This document shows, in pieces, positions 7,430-13,333 of a DNA stretch of 13,333 nucleotides. The notes beneath the pieces were generated by a model that did not search any database, was not told the origin of the DNA, and saw only the letters and a list, made by a program, of their open reading frames with translations. The stretch comes from an uncultured Clostridium sp. (GTDB taxonomy: Bacteria; Bacillota; Clostridia; Oscillospirales; Acutalibacteraceae): contig CABRLN010000045.1 of NCBI GenBank assembly GCA_902471875.1, positions 1 through 13,333 of the forward strand. Reading direction: 5' to 3'. The translations under genes and the position numbers were made by a program. The first letter of the stretch is position 1, and each line of letters starts with the position of its first letter.

Positions 7430-7789
7430 TTATTTTTGTTTGAATAATGTTTTCATTTCAATTACAGATATTATTATTGTTGCAATAATTAACCCAACAT
7501 CAATTTCACAAAATAGCGAAAAGCTTTTTTGCAGCAGCTGCAAAGACGGTTCGCTTTCCAGTGTAATAAAGCTTGTTATCCATTTTATAATATTATTTTC
7601 TATATTTAATATGTTGCTTGCAGACGATAGTTCTATATTAATTGCAAAGGTAAAAAAAACACTGATTAGCAGCAAAATCAAAAAAACGCCTGTAAATATT
7701 GGTTTTTTGGGTTTGTTAATTATATAAAATACCAGTGTTGCCAAAATTATGGCAGAGACAATAATAATTAATATAGGGCTTATAATCAT
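7430..7789 (-). CDS. Small membrane protein of unknown function upstream of ribF
   Basis: A 119-residue hydrophobic protein I do not recognise. Three likely membrane helices are visible: residues 2-25, 31-53 and 91-110. A Lys-Pro-Lys-Lys-Pro loop lies after the first helix, and a longer polar stretch (about 54-90, with SSASN and SEPS) lies between the second and third. The basic loop suggests the 1-2 loop and the short Lys-ending tail are cytoplasmic if the positive-inside rule holds. The ATG at 7789 has only a weak AGG about 11 bases upstream. It ends 17 bases before ribF in the same direction, suggesting an operon, but nothing ties it functionally to flavins. Its composition is extremely AT-rich. 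It could be a poorly conserved lineage-specific gene. Confidence 0.6.
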   Translation of the reverse strand: MIISPILIIIVSAIILATLVFYIINKPKKPIFTGVFLILLLISVFFTFAINIELSSASNILNIENNIIKWITSFITLESEPSLQLLQKSFSLFCEIDVGLIIATIIISVIEMKTLFKQK

Positions 7790-7990
7790 TGTCGCATATA
7801 CCTGCTTTCATTTAATGCTGTGGTGTATCTGAAAAGCTTATAAAAAAATTGATTTATTTGCAGGTAAAGTCGTAATTTACATAAATTTAATATGTTTAAG
7901 AAATTATCGCCAAGTATTGCAAAAATATTTGTTAGTATAAACTTTTAATTTCAAATACATTCAACTAAAATTATAACATAAAATGCTGTA

Positions 7991-8536
7991 TTATAAAACA
8001 CCATTTTTTAAAAGCATGGCTGTTTTTAAAACAGCAGTTTGGGTTTTACTGTCTTTTATTTCGTTGTTTAATACCATTTCAACTGCTTTATCAATATGAA
8101 TAGGCAAAACATCAAGAAATTCATCGTCGTCCGGACAGTCCTCGCCTAATTCGTCAATTCGGCAGAAGTATAGGTAAATAATTTCTGCACAATATCCCGG
8201 TGACGGGTAAAGCTCGCCTAGAAATTTATAGTCTTTTCCTGTTGCACCTACCTCTTCTTTTAATTCTCTTATACCATTTTCAAGAGGAGTAGAGCCTTTT
8301 TCAAGCTTGCCGGCAGGCAGTTCAAGAACAACCTCGTGGTATGGATAACGGTATTGATTTACAAAGTAAAGTTCATTTTTATCGTTCAATGCTGCAATGC
8401 AAACACCGCCCGGGTGTCCCACAACCTCTCGTGATGACTTGTGACCGTTAGGAAGTTCAATTTGGTCAAGTGTAACATGAATAACTCTGCCATCAAAAAT
8501 ATTTTCACTGCTTAGTGTTTTTTCATATAATTCCAT
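7991..8536 (-). CDS. NUDIX hydrolase, ADP-ribose pyrophosphatase type
   Basis: A 181-residue NUDIX enzyme, most like the NudF/ADP-ribose pyrophosphatase group that cleaves ADP-ribose to AMP and ribose 5-phosphate. The Nudix box runs from Gly76 to Gly97. The catalytic metal ligands sit in RELKEE (90-95), with Glu91, Glu94 and Glu95 present. The first Glu of the classical GX5EX7REUXEE pattern is Ser82, a visible deviation at a less critical position. PSPGY (111-115) downstream of the box and a D-x-K-T motif near 162-165 are typical of the ADP-ribose group. The start has AGGAGA (8543-8548) at 6-base spacing. A perfect TATAAT on the minus strand (complement of 8558-8563) is a possible -10 but has no good -35. 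The gene is divergent from the M14 peptidase; only 72 bases separate the two ATGs. Exact substrate is unproven. Confidence 0.92.
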   Translation of the reverse strand: MELYEKTLSSENIFDGRVIHVTLDQIELPNGHKSSREVVGHPGGVCIAALNDKNELYFVNQYRYPYHEVVLELPAGKLEKGSTPLENGIRELKEEVGATGKDYKFLGELYPSPGYCAEIIYLYFCRIDELGEDCPDDDEFLDVLPIHIDKAVEMVLNNEIKDSKTQTAVLKTAMLLKNGVL

Positions 8537-8608
8537 TTTAATTCTCCTATCACAATTATTATAAACTGAAAACTCCTGACATAAATATTAATGTTAAGGA
8601 GTGATTTT

Positions 8609-9517
8609 ATGAATTTATCAGAGGCATTGTACCAACAAAGCTGTGACCAACAACTTAGGCATAAGCTGCGTGAGTATATTATAAATAAATATTTTTTTGT
8701 TAATGTAAGCACAATAGGCAAAAGTGTGCTTAACCGACCTATAGAATGCTTTAGCATTGGAAATAAACCGAAAAAAGTTTTGTTGTGCGGTGCTTTTCAT
8801 GGTATGGAGTGGATAACCTCGTCATTACTATACATATTTATTATAAATATTAGCAGTTCAATAATCAACCATAAATCTCTCGCAAATGAAAAAATATGGG
8901 AATATTTTAAAGACAGATCGTTATGCGTAATTCCATGTGTTAACCCAGACGGGGTTGAAATTAGTATAAACGGCAGCAGCAGTGCAAAAGACCTTAAAGG
9001 CTTTATAGATATTGTAAGCAAAGGTGATACCGTACACTGGCAGAGTAACGCAATGGGTGTTGATATTAACCACAATTTTGACGCCGGGTGGAGTAATGTT
9101 AAAAGTAAAGAGCTTGCAATGGGTATAAATTTTCCTTCAAAAACAAGGTATGGGGGTGAAGAACCTGAAAGTCAGCCTGAAACTATAGCATTAACCAAAT
9201 TTTGCAGAAATAACATTATTCATAGTGCAGTAGCCTTTCATAGTCAGGGTGAAGAAATTTACTGGGATTTTGGCAGCAACACACCTGAACAAAGCAAAAA
9301 AATGGCAGAACAAATGGCCTTTCTAAGTGGTTACAAACTAAGTAAACCAGAGTGCATTGCTACCGGCGGAGGCTTTAAGGATTGGTTAATAGATGAACTA
9401 AAAATACCTGCATTTACCGTAGAGATAGGTTTAGGTAAAAATCCGCTGGATATTTCACAATTAAAAGAAATATATATAAAAACAGAAAAAATGCTACTGT
9501 ATTCCCTTATAATGTAG
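8609..9517 (+). CDS. M14 family zinc peptidase, gamma-D-glutamyl-diaminopimelate endopeptidase-like
   Basis: A 302-residue metallopeptidase. The zinc ligands are His64 and Glu67 in AFHGMEW and His211 in FHSQGEE; the catalytic Glu is Glu272 in FTVEIGLG. NPDG (112-115) and VDINHNFDAGW (151-161) are further M14 landmarks. In carboxypeptidases the latter motif carries Asn-Arg to bind a free C-terminus; here it is Asn-His. That fits the endopeptidase-like branch that cuts gamma-D-Glu to diaminopimelate bonds in peptidoglycan peptides. There is no signal peptide or LysM domain, so a cytoplasmic role in recycling murein peptides is likely (inference). The ATG at 8609 is preferred because AAGGAG (8596-8601) is 7 bases upstream; the in-frame ATG at 8591 lies before that site. 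The gene is divergent from the NUDIX gene and probably monocistronic. Confidence 0.88.
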   Translation: MNLSEALYQQSCDQQLRHKLREYIINKYFFVNVSTIGKSVLNRPIECFSIGNKPKKVLLCGAFHGMEWITSSLLYIFIINISSSIINHKSLANEKIWEYFKDRSLCVIPCVNPDGVEISINGSSSAKDLKGFIDIVSKGDTVHWQSNAMGVDINHNFDAGWSNVKSKELAMGINFPSKTRYGGEEPESQPETIALTKFCRNNIIHSAVAFHSQGEEIYWDFGSNTPEQSKKMAEQMAFLSGYKLSKPECIATGGGFKDWLIDELKIPAFTVEIGLGKNPLDISQLKEIYIKTEKMLLYSLIM

Positions 9518-9689
9518 CCAAACTGTTGTAAGACCACAATATGTAACAATAATGAAATATTTTTGTTATTGTTTTGTAGTTGTAAAAAGCAACCGATAAT
9601 GGTAAAATTTAGACACAGAAAAGGTTAAGGGTTAGAAATTGTAAATAAAATTAAAAATTACTTTGTTAACTTTATATTTGGACTCCTCC
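9518..9689. other. AT-rich spacer after the peptidase gene
   Basis: No credible ORF is present. The only structure seen is a weak AT-only inverted repeat, AACAATAA (9545-9552) with TTATTGTT (9566-9573), which is too weak to call a terminator with confidence. Confidence 0.5.
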
Positions 9690-9723
9690 GATAAAAAACT
9701 ACAGTGTGCTGTAGTTTTTTATC
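9690..9723. terminator. Perfect 15-bp hairpin, bidirectional terminator
   Basis: GATAAAAAACTACAG (9690-9704) pairs perfectly with CTGTAGTTTTTTATC (9709-9723) around a TGTG loop. The T6 run inside the 3' arm and the symmetric A6 run give a terminator shape in both directions. It lies about 170 bases beyond the M14 gene and is the best candidate for that gene's transcription end. Confidence 0.75.
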
Positions 9724-9934
9724 ATTTATACAGGCTTTTATACTAAAATCTGATTGAAAAGTAAAATAAGACTTTTGAACAGATTTTTCGTCAGGTGAGT
9801 GAAATTTCACGGGAAGGCTTGTGAAGCATGGCAGAAAATATGCCAAAAAGATATTTAGTGTTTAATTAGACTTTAGTATTAATTTGTGGAATGTAATTTA
9901 ACTGTATTTGTTATATATTTTTTATAAATAAAAA
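9724..9934. other. Unassigned intergenic block with palindromes
   Basis: No ORF here has a ribosome binding site. Positions about 9770-9850 are more GC-rich than the surroundings and contain the perfect palindrome GTGAAATTTCAC (9799-9810) and a short inverted repeat GGCA/TGCC (9830-9844). The remainder (9850-9934) is AT-rich with nothing recognised. It could be a dispersed repeat, a structured RNA or a remnant. Confidence 0.4.
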
Positions 9935-9956
9935 CGGGTCACATTTTTGTGACCCG
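9935..9956 (-). terminator. Intrinsic terminator of the 56-residue membrane protein gene
   Basis: CGGGTCAC (9935-9942) pairs perfectly with GTGACCCG (9949-9956). On the minus strand the stem is followed by TTTTTATTT. It lies about 40 bases beyond the stop codon of the small gene starting at 10166. AATTTTT on the plus side could let it work in both directions. Confidence 0.88.
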
Positions 9957-9995
9957 AATTTTTAATAATAATTTAATGTAACCCTTGCTTAATAG

Positions 9996-10166
9996 TTACT
10001 GAATGGAACAGTCTAAATACTCGTCAAGCTCTTTATCCTGAAGTTTTTTCTTTTTATCTTTAATTACCAAAAATGCTGCTACTGTTGCTGCTACTGCCGT
10101 AATGGTTGCAATGGCTGCAATTATTATGGCAATTTTGCTGTGACAATTACTATTTCTTTTAAGCAT
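9996..10166 (-). CDS. 56-residue single-pass membrane protein, function unknown
   Basis: A short gene I do not recognise. It begins at the ATG complementary to 10164-10166, preceded at 7 bases by GGGAGGT (complement of 10174-10180). The protein has a basic N-terminus (MLKRNSNCHSK), one Ala/Ile/Val-rich membrane helix (about 12-35), a cluster of lysines (KDKKKK, 36-41) and an acidic tail ending DKELDEYLDCSIQ. Cys8 and Cys53 lie on opposite sides of the helix. Basic residues on both sides leave the topology open, though the lysine cluster favours the C-terminus inside. It has its own near-consensus promoter and its own terminator, strong evidence that it is a real, monocistronic gene. Neighbours give no hint of role. 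Confidence 0.8.
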   Translation of the reverse strand: MLKRNSNCHSKIAIIIAAIATITAVAATVAAFLVIKDKKKKLQDKELDEYLDCSIQ

Positions 10167-10213
10167 TGGAATTACCTCCCAGCCAAGTATATTTACATTA
10201 ATTGTATAACATT

Positions 10214-10242
10214 ATGATACCCAAAATATTGAAAAATGTCAA
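10214..10242 (-). promoter_or_regulatory. Promoter of the 56-residue membrane protein gene
   Basis: On the minus strand a perfect TTGACA (complement of 10237-10242) is followed after 17 bases by TATCAT (complement of 10214-10219), a 5/6 match to the -10 box. Transcription would start near 10207, about 40 bases before the ATG. Confidence 0.75.
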
Positions 10243-10341
10243 CTGATTTTTAAGGTAATGATTTATGTTGCTGCTGACAGGAATAGATTTTTAGTTTTTA
10301 CAATATTTAATCAGTGTTTTTTTAAATCCATAAAAACAAAA

Positions 10342-10363
10342 AAGCAGGGCAAATGCTCTGCTT
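10342..10363 (-). terminator. Terminator after rpsT
   Basis: On the minus strand AAGCAGAGC and GCCCTGCTT form a stem with one A-C mismatch around an ATTT loop, followed by TTTTGTTTTT. It lies about 27 bases beyond the rpsT stop codon. Confidence 0.82.
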
Positions 10364-10389
10364 ATAATGTCATTTTGTTTACTGTTAAA

Positions 10390-10650
10390 TTATGCTGAAG
10401 CGTTTAGCTTGCGGGCTAGTGCAGACTTGCTTCTGGCTGCTGTATTTTTGTGAAGAATACCCTTGCTTACAGCAGTGTCAATCTTCTTAACAGCTAGACG
10501 AACTGCTTCTGCCTTGTCGGCTGAGTTTGTGTCAATAGCAATATGAGCATTTTTAACAGTTGTTCTAAGAGCAGACTTAAAAGCCTTGTTTCTTGCATTC
10601 TTAGTAGCTGTAACCTTTACTCTTTTTTTAGCTGATTTAATGTTTGGCAT
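10390..10650 (-). CDS. rpsT: 30S ribosomal protein S20
   Basis: An 86-residue, very basic, alpha-helical protein that binds 16S rRNA in the small ribosomal subunit. The opening MPNIKSAKKR is the S20 signature, and the ending HKNTAARSKSALARKLN is the conserved C-terminal helix. Length is typical. The start is the ATG complementary to 10648-10650, with AGGAGG (complement of 10659-10664) 8 bases upstream. An in-frame GTG three codons earlier overlaps the ribosome binding site and is not the start. The gene is monocistronic between its own promoter and terminator. The usual neighbours of rpsT in Firmicutes, such as holA, gpr or lepA, are not visible here. Confidence 0.97.
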   Translation of the reverse strand: MPNIKSAKKRVKVTATKNARNKAFKSALRTTVKNAHIAIDTNSADKAEAVRLAVKKIDTAVSKGILHKNTAARSKSALARKLNASA

Positions 10651-10687
10651 TTGGTGCACCTCCTTTGCCCATACTCATGTATTGGTT

Positions 10688-10716
10688 ATTTTACCATTTT
10701 ATAAATAAAATTGCAA
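10688..10716 (-). promoter_or_regulatory. Promoter of rpsT
   Basis: On the minus strand TTGCAA (complement of 10711-10716) and TAAAAT (complement of 10688-10693, 5/6 match) are separated by 17 bases. Transcription would start near 10681, about 30 bases before the ATG. Confidence 0.65.
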
Positions 10717-10832
10717 GAGTTTTTTTGCTTTTTAAAAAATAAAGTATAAATTTTAATAATAATTATATGTTATGCTGCCGGTTTTAGTTTTATTTAGTAA
10801 AAAACGACATATAAATACACTGAAAAAGTCAA

Positions 10833-11099
10833 TTATTTTTTACCGCTTTTATTTTTATAATATTTAAAGTAGTATATAACACCTGTTACAATAAGTACAG
10901 CGGCAGAAACACCACGAATAACCCAGCCGAATACACCGTTAGTTAAGTCAATGCTTGTATTAAGCTCATCTATCAGCCACCATATGCCTAAAATTATAAA
11001 GTATATGCCCGGCAGAAGTAAAAATCTGTATTCTTTAACAGCATAAAATATAAGGTATATTCCTATTATTAAAAATGCTGCAGTAAATAAGTATCCCAT
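10833..11099 (-). CDS. Small three-helix membrane protein (second of a paralogous pair)
   Basis: An 88-residue hydrophobic protein I do not recognise. Three membrane helices are apparent: about 2-21, 26-44 and 57-78. A KEYR loop follows the first helix and a basic tail (KYYKNKSGKK) ends the protein. The second helix ends with GIWWLIDEL (38-46). The same pattern GIW-x3-D-x-L occurs at the same place in the gene just upstream, so the two look like diverged duplicates. The ATG complementary to 11097-11099 is preferred because GGAG (complement of 11107-11110) lies 7 bases upstream; the in-frame TTG at 11105 is only one base from that site. It starts 34 bases after the upstream gene and is probably in one operon with it. 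I see no clear terminator behind it. Confidence 0.78.
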   Translation of the reverse strand: MGYLFTAAFLIIGIYLIFYAVKEYRFLLLPGIYFIILGIWWLIDELNTSIDLTNGVFGWVIRGVSAAVLIVTGVIYYFKYYKNKSGKK

Positions 11100-11133
11100 A
11101 TTCAATCTCCGTATAAATTTTTTATTGTTTTAT

Positions 11134-11454
11134 TTAGCTGGCATTTGCACGGTTTCGTTTTCTTTTTGTATTCTTTTTGGTGTTGCTTTTATTTTTTTCT
11201 TTTTTTGGTCTGCTGTACAGCAAGCATAAAAGCAGATACCCACCAAAAATAATAACACCAACATAGTGAACCCACAGCATTGCCTCAGTGCCGGGCCATA
11301 GCTGTGTTACCAAATAGTCGCACATAATCCATATACCTTCAAAAATAAAGAAAAGTGCTACAGGTCTAAAAAGCAGTGCATGACGGAACATAGGTGTAAA
11401 TAATACTATTGCTATAACAAGGCACACTACTGCCGACAAAATAGCTATCCACAT
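11134..11454 (-). CDS. Small three-helix membrane protein with a basic tail (first of a paralogous pair)
   Basis: A 106-residue protein I do not recognise. Three hydrophobic helices (about 2-20, 26-48 and 61-80) are followed by a hydrophilic, highly basic tail of about 25 residues rich in Lys, Arg and Asn, which should sit in the cytoplasm and could bind nucleic acid or acidic lipids (inference). The second helix carries GIWIMCDYL (40-48), matching GIWWLIDEL in the downstream gene, and a Trp-Val pair starts helix 3 in both. The ATG complementary to 11452-11454 is chosen because AAAGGGGG lies about 7 bases upstream; an in-frame ATG at 11511 is upstream of the predicted transcription start. The pair sits between rpsT and hrcA, transcribed away from hrcA. 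Confidence 0.75.
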   Translation of the reverse strand: MWIAILSAVVCLVIAIVLFTPMFRHALLFRPVALFFIFEGIWIMCDYLVTQLWPGTEAMLWVHYVGVIIFGGYLLLCLLYSRPKKEKNKSNTKKNTKRKRNRANAS

Positions 11455-11482
11455 TACAAAGCCCCCTTTATGTAATAATATA

Positions 11483-11511
11483 AGTATAAATAAAAATTTT
11501 ACGGTAGTCAA
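11483..11511 (-). promoter_or_regulatory. Promoter of the paired membrane-protein genes
   Basis: On the minus strand TTGACT (complement of 11506-11511) and TATACT (complement of 11483-11488), each a 5/6 match, are separated by exactly 17 bases. Transcription would start near 11476, just ahead of the ribosome binding site of the 106-residue protein. This also rules out the longer version of that ORF. Confidence 0.7.
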
Positions 11512-11603
11512 TAATTTAATATAACATATAGTTAGGTTTTGTTTTTATATACATAAAAATATTATGAAAATGTGTATTAACAATTAGTTTACAAAAACTA
11601 TCC

Positions 11604-11632
11604 TTGACAAATATGTTAAATGGTGGTACATT
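11604..11632 (+). promoter_or_regulatory. Promoter of the hrcA-grpE heat-shock operon
   Basis: A perfect TTGACA (11604-11609) is followed after 17 bases by TACATT (11627-11632), with TG at 11624-11625 making an extended -10. Transcription would start near 11640, right at the upstream edge of the CIRCE operator, so HrcA bound there would block initiation. Confidence 0.8.
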
Positions 11633-11641
11633 ATAGTTACA

Positions 11642-11668
11642 TTAGCACTCACGTATTTTGAGTGCTAA
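11642..11668 (+). promoter_or_regulatory. CIRCE operator (HrcA binding site)
   Basis: A perfect inverted repeat TTAGCACTC (11642-11650) and GAGTGCTAA (11660-11668) with a 9-base spacer, identical to the canonical CIRCE element. It lies between the promoter and the hrcA start, so the operon is autoregulated by HrcA and relieved on heat or misfolding stress. Confidence 0.98.
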
Positions 11669-11695
11669 AATTAAAAAAGGCAAGGGGTGGTGACA

Positions 11696-12721
11696 GTGGA
11701 ACTGCCTGTAAGAAAAAGTAAAATTCTTAATGCTATTATTAAACGGTATATAGAAACAGGCGAGCCGATGGGGTCTAAGGTTTTATTGGATTTTCTTGAT
11801 TTTTCGGTTTCTTCTGCCACTGTTCGCAACGAAATGGCAAGCTTGTCAGATATGGGCTATTTAGTTCAGCCTCATACCTCAGCAGGGCGAATTCCTACAC
11901 AGCGTGGCTACAGATATTACCTTGACCACCTTATTGAGCCTATAGAACTTAACAGCCGTGAACGCCGTGCTATTGATGATGTTCTTACAGCCGTTGCTGA
12001 CGACCCGGAGCATATTCTTAATAAAGGTGCTGAAATTCTTTCTCAATTAACAGGCTATATAGCAATAAGTACAACACCGCCTACAGACGACACTACAGTT
12101 GAAAGAATTAAAATTGTTCAAATAAGTAAGCATACCACAATGATGGTTATGATAACCTCAAAGGGGATGGTTAAAAACAGACTGTTTAGGTGTGATTACA
12201 ATGTAACAGATGATGTTTTAACAGTGTTTGAGCATGCTATAAATGAAATGCTTTCAGGTGTAAGATTAAGTGCCGTTACACCTGCATTTGTTCAAACTGT
12301 AGCAGTAACAATGGGTGACGTGCTTATTTTAATGCCGCAGGCTTTGCTTGCAATAATGGACGCATCAAAAGAAGCTTCAGTAATTAATATTGTTAATTAC
12401 GGTCTTTCAAATTTATTGCAGACAGGCGAATTTGATGTTGGTCAGCTGCGGGGAATTTATAGGTTTTTGCAGGACAGAACAGGGCAAGAAAATCTGCTGT
12501 TTAGTCATGACGAAAGAATTTTTACCTATATTGGTACAGAGTCGGGTAATCCTGACATAAATTCAACGGGCATTGTAGTGTCAAGATATGACATACAAGG
12601 TATTGAGTCAGGAGCATTAGCTGTAATTGGCCCAATAAGAATGAATTATAAAGAAGTTATGGCATATACCGACTATATTTCACAAATGTGTGGAAAGCTT
12701 ATTACAGAGCTTTTAGAATAA
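11696..12721 (+). CDS. hrcA: Heat-inducible transcription repressor HrcA
   Basis: A 341-residue repressor of class I heat-shock genes that binds CIRCE as a dimer and needs GroEL to fold into its active form. The N-terminal winged helix includes ETGEPMGSK (20-28), the recognition region SSATVRNEM (39-47) and the wing with HTSAGRIPT (60-68). The middle and C-terminal parts form the HrcA-specific GAF-like dimer region, ending in the conserved stretch with GPIRMNY. The start is a GTG. Three in-frame GTG codons lie at 11687, 11690 and 11696. The last is best placed, 8 bases after AAGGGG (11682-11687), and gives the usual opening MELPVRKSKIL. The other two remain possible. It is the first gene of an operon with grpE, whose start lies 43 bases beyond the hrcA stop. 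Confidence 0.96.
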   Translation: MELPVRKSKILNAIIKRYIETGEPMGSKVLLDFLDFSVSSATVRNEMASLSDMGYLVQPHTSAGRIPTQRGYRYYLDHLIEPIELNSRERRAIDDVLTAVADDPEHILNKGAEILSQLTGYIAISTTPPTDDTTVERIKIVQISKHTTMMVMITSKGMVKNRLFRCDYNVTDDVLTVFEHAINEMLSGVRLSAVTPAFVQTVAVTMGDVLILMPQALLAIMDASKEASVINIVNYGLSNLLQTGEFDVGQLRGIYRFLQDRTGQENLLFSHDERIFTYIGTESGNPDINSTGIVVSRYDIQGIESGALAVIGPIRMNYKEVMAYTDYISQMCGKLITELLE

Positions 12722-12764
12722 ATAAGTTTTTATCTTAATTTAATATAAAGGATAGGTGAACAAT

Positions 12765-13313
12765 TTGAAAAAGGAAGAAAAGAAAAAAACACCTGAAAAA
12801 GAAAAGTCTGAAGAGGCAGAGGTAGCAGAAGATACTGTGGAAGAACAACCGCAGCAAGAGGAAGAAACTGCCGAAAGCAAGCTTGAAAAAGAGCTAAAAG
12901 CAAAAACTGACGCTTACTTACGCTTGGCAGCAGAATACGAAAACTACCGCAGACGTACTACTGCTGATAAGGCAAATATTTACGCAGACGCTACAGCAAA
13001 AGCAATTACAGAAATTCTGCCAATAGGTGACAGCCTTGATATGGCGGTAAAATCTGCCGAGAATGCCCCTGACGAATACAAAAAGGGAATTGAGCTTATT
13101 TGCAGTCAGTTTAAAGTATCTTTGGAAAAGCTGAATGTTGAAACCTTTGGCGAGGTCGGTGACGAATTTAACCCTGAGCTTCACAATGCAGTTATGAAAA
13201 TTGAAGATGAGTCATTGGGTGAAAACACCTTAGCACAGGTTTTTCAAAAGGGTTATAAAACAGGTGACAAAATTATAAGACACGCAATGGTACAGGTTGC
13301 AAACTGTGACTGA
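12765..13313 (+). CDS. grpE: Nucleotide exchange factor GrpE
   Basis: A 182-residue co-chaperone that releases ADP from DnaK. Residues 1-40 are charged, Glu/Lys-rich and probably disordered. Residues about 38-95 form the long dimerising helix with YLRLAAEYENYRRRT (51-65). The C-terminal beta domain that contacts DnaK includes NPELHNAV (136-143) and the closing signature with GYKTGDKIIRHAMVQV (163-178). I favour the TTG at 12765: AGGTGA (12754-12759) is part of a good anti-16S match, leaving about 8 bases from the GG core to TTG. The in-frame GTG at 12756 overlaps that site. The protein is complete; its stop is at 13311-13313. dnaK and dnaJ would be expected next, beyond the window. Confidence 0.96.
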   Translation: MKKEEKKKTPEKEKSEEAEVAEDTVEEQPQQEEETAESKLEKELKAKTDAYLRLAAEYENYRRRTTADKANIYADATAKAITEILPIGDSLDMAVKSAENAPDEYKKGIELICSQFKVSLEKLNVETFGEVGDEFNPELHNAVMKIEDESLGENTLAQVFQKGYKTGDKIIRHAMVQVANCD

Positions 13314-13333
13314 TTGTAATAATAAAATAAAAA

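Noticed and set aside
7257..7727. 156-residue plus-strand ORF opposite ribF and the small membrane gene
   Set aside because: Half of it is the antisense of the conserved ribF N-terminus, and no ribosome binding site was seen.
8512..8757. Minus-strand ORF spanning the NUDIX-M14 intergenic region
   Set aside because: It overlaps the well-supported starts of both divergent genes and their ribosome binding sites.
9658..9846. 62-residue minus-strand ORF
   Set aside because: It reads straight through the perfect 15-bp terminator hairpin and the palindrome at 9799-9810, and has no ribosome binding site. It is more likely a chance ORF in the intergenic block.
12918..13184. Minus-strand ORF inside grpE
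   Set aside because: It is antisense to the conserved GrpE core, with no start signal.

Overview
The window reads as ordinary chromosome of a strictly anaerobic, low-GC Firmicute. A clostridial, Oscillospiraceae/Ruminococcus-like origin is my inference. It rests on the AT-rich intergenic DNA, strong AGGAGG ribosome binding sites, a T-box leader, a CIRCE-controlled hrcA-grpE operon and a cytoplasmic [FeFe] hydrogenase. No CRISPR array, phage, transposase, tRNA or rRNA gene was seen.

Layout from left to right. (1) Positions 1-70 carry a cluster of overlapping short palindromes, then a promoter and a solitary group-B-type [FeFe] hydrogenase (+). (2) A lipoprotein with an Ig-like domain (-) has its own promoter and terminator hairpin. 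(3) A leucine T-box leader and leuA (+) follow, closed by a strong, probably bidirectional terminator shared with a MATE transporter gene (-). (4) A leftward group contains a NUDIX hydrolase, a small membrane protein and ribF, and ends in a terminator. (5) An M14 zinc peptidase (+) is divergent from the NUDIX gene. (6) About 480 bases without a confident gene hold two strong hairpins and an unassigned, palindrome-containing block. (7) A 56-residue single-pass membrane protein (-) has a near-consensus promoter, a good ribosome binding site and a terminator. (8) rpsT (-) has its own promoter and terminator. (9) Two small three-helix membrane proteins (-) are transcribed together and look like diverged tandem duplicates. 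(10) The heat-shock operon hrcA-grpE (+) lies under a CIRCE operator and continues past the right edge, where dnaK and dnaJ would be expected.

The genes form many short, mostly independent transcription units: redox metabolism (hydrogenase), leucine synthesis with tRNA-Leu-sensing control, flavin cofactor synthesis (ribF), nucleotide housekeeping (NUDIX), peptidoglycan-peptide hydrolysis (M14), translation (rpsT) and protein quality control (hrcA-grpE). I found no convincing new multi-gene system. The items most worth a second look are the unannotated-size 56-residue membrane protein, the paralogous membrane-protein pair between rpsT and hrcA, the unassigned intergenic block at about 9724-9850, and the palindrome cluster at the left edge.
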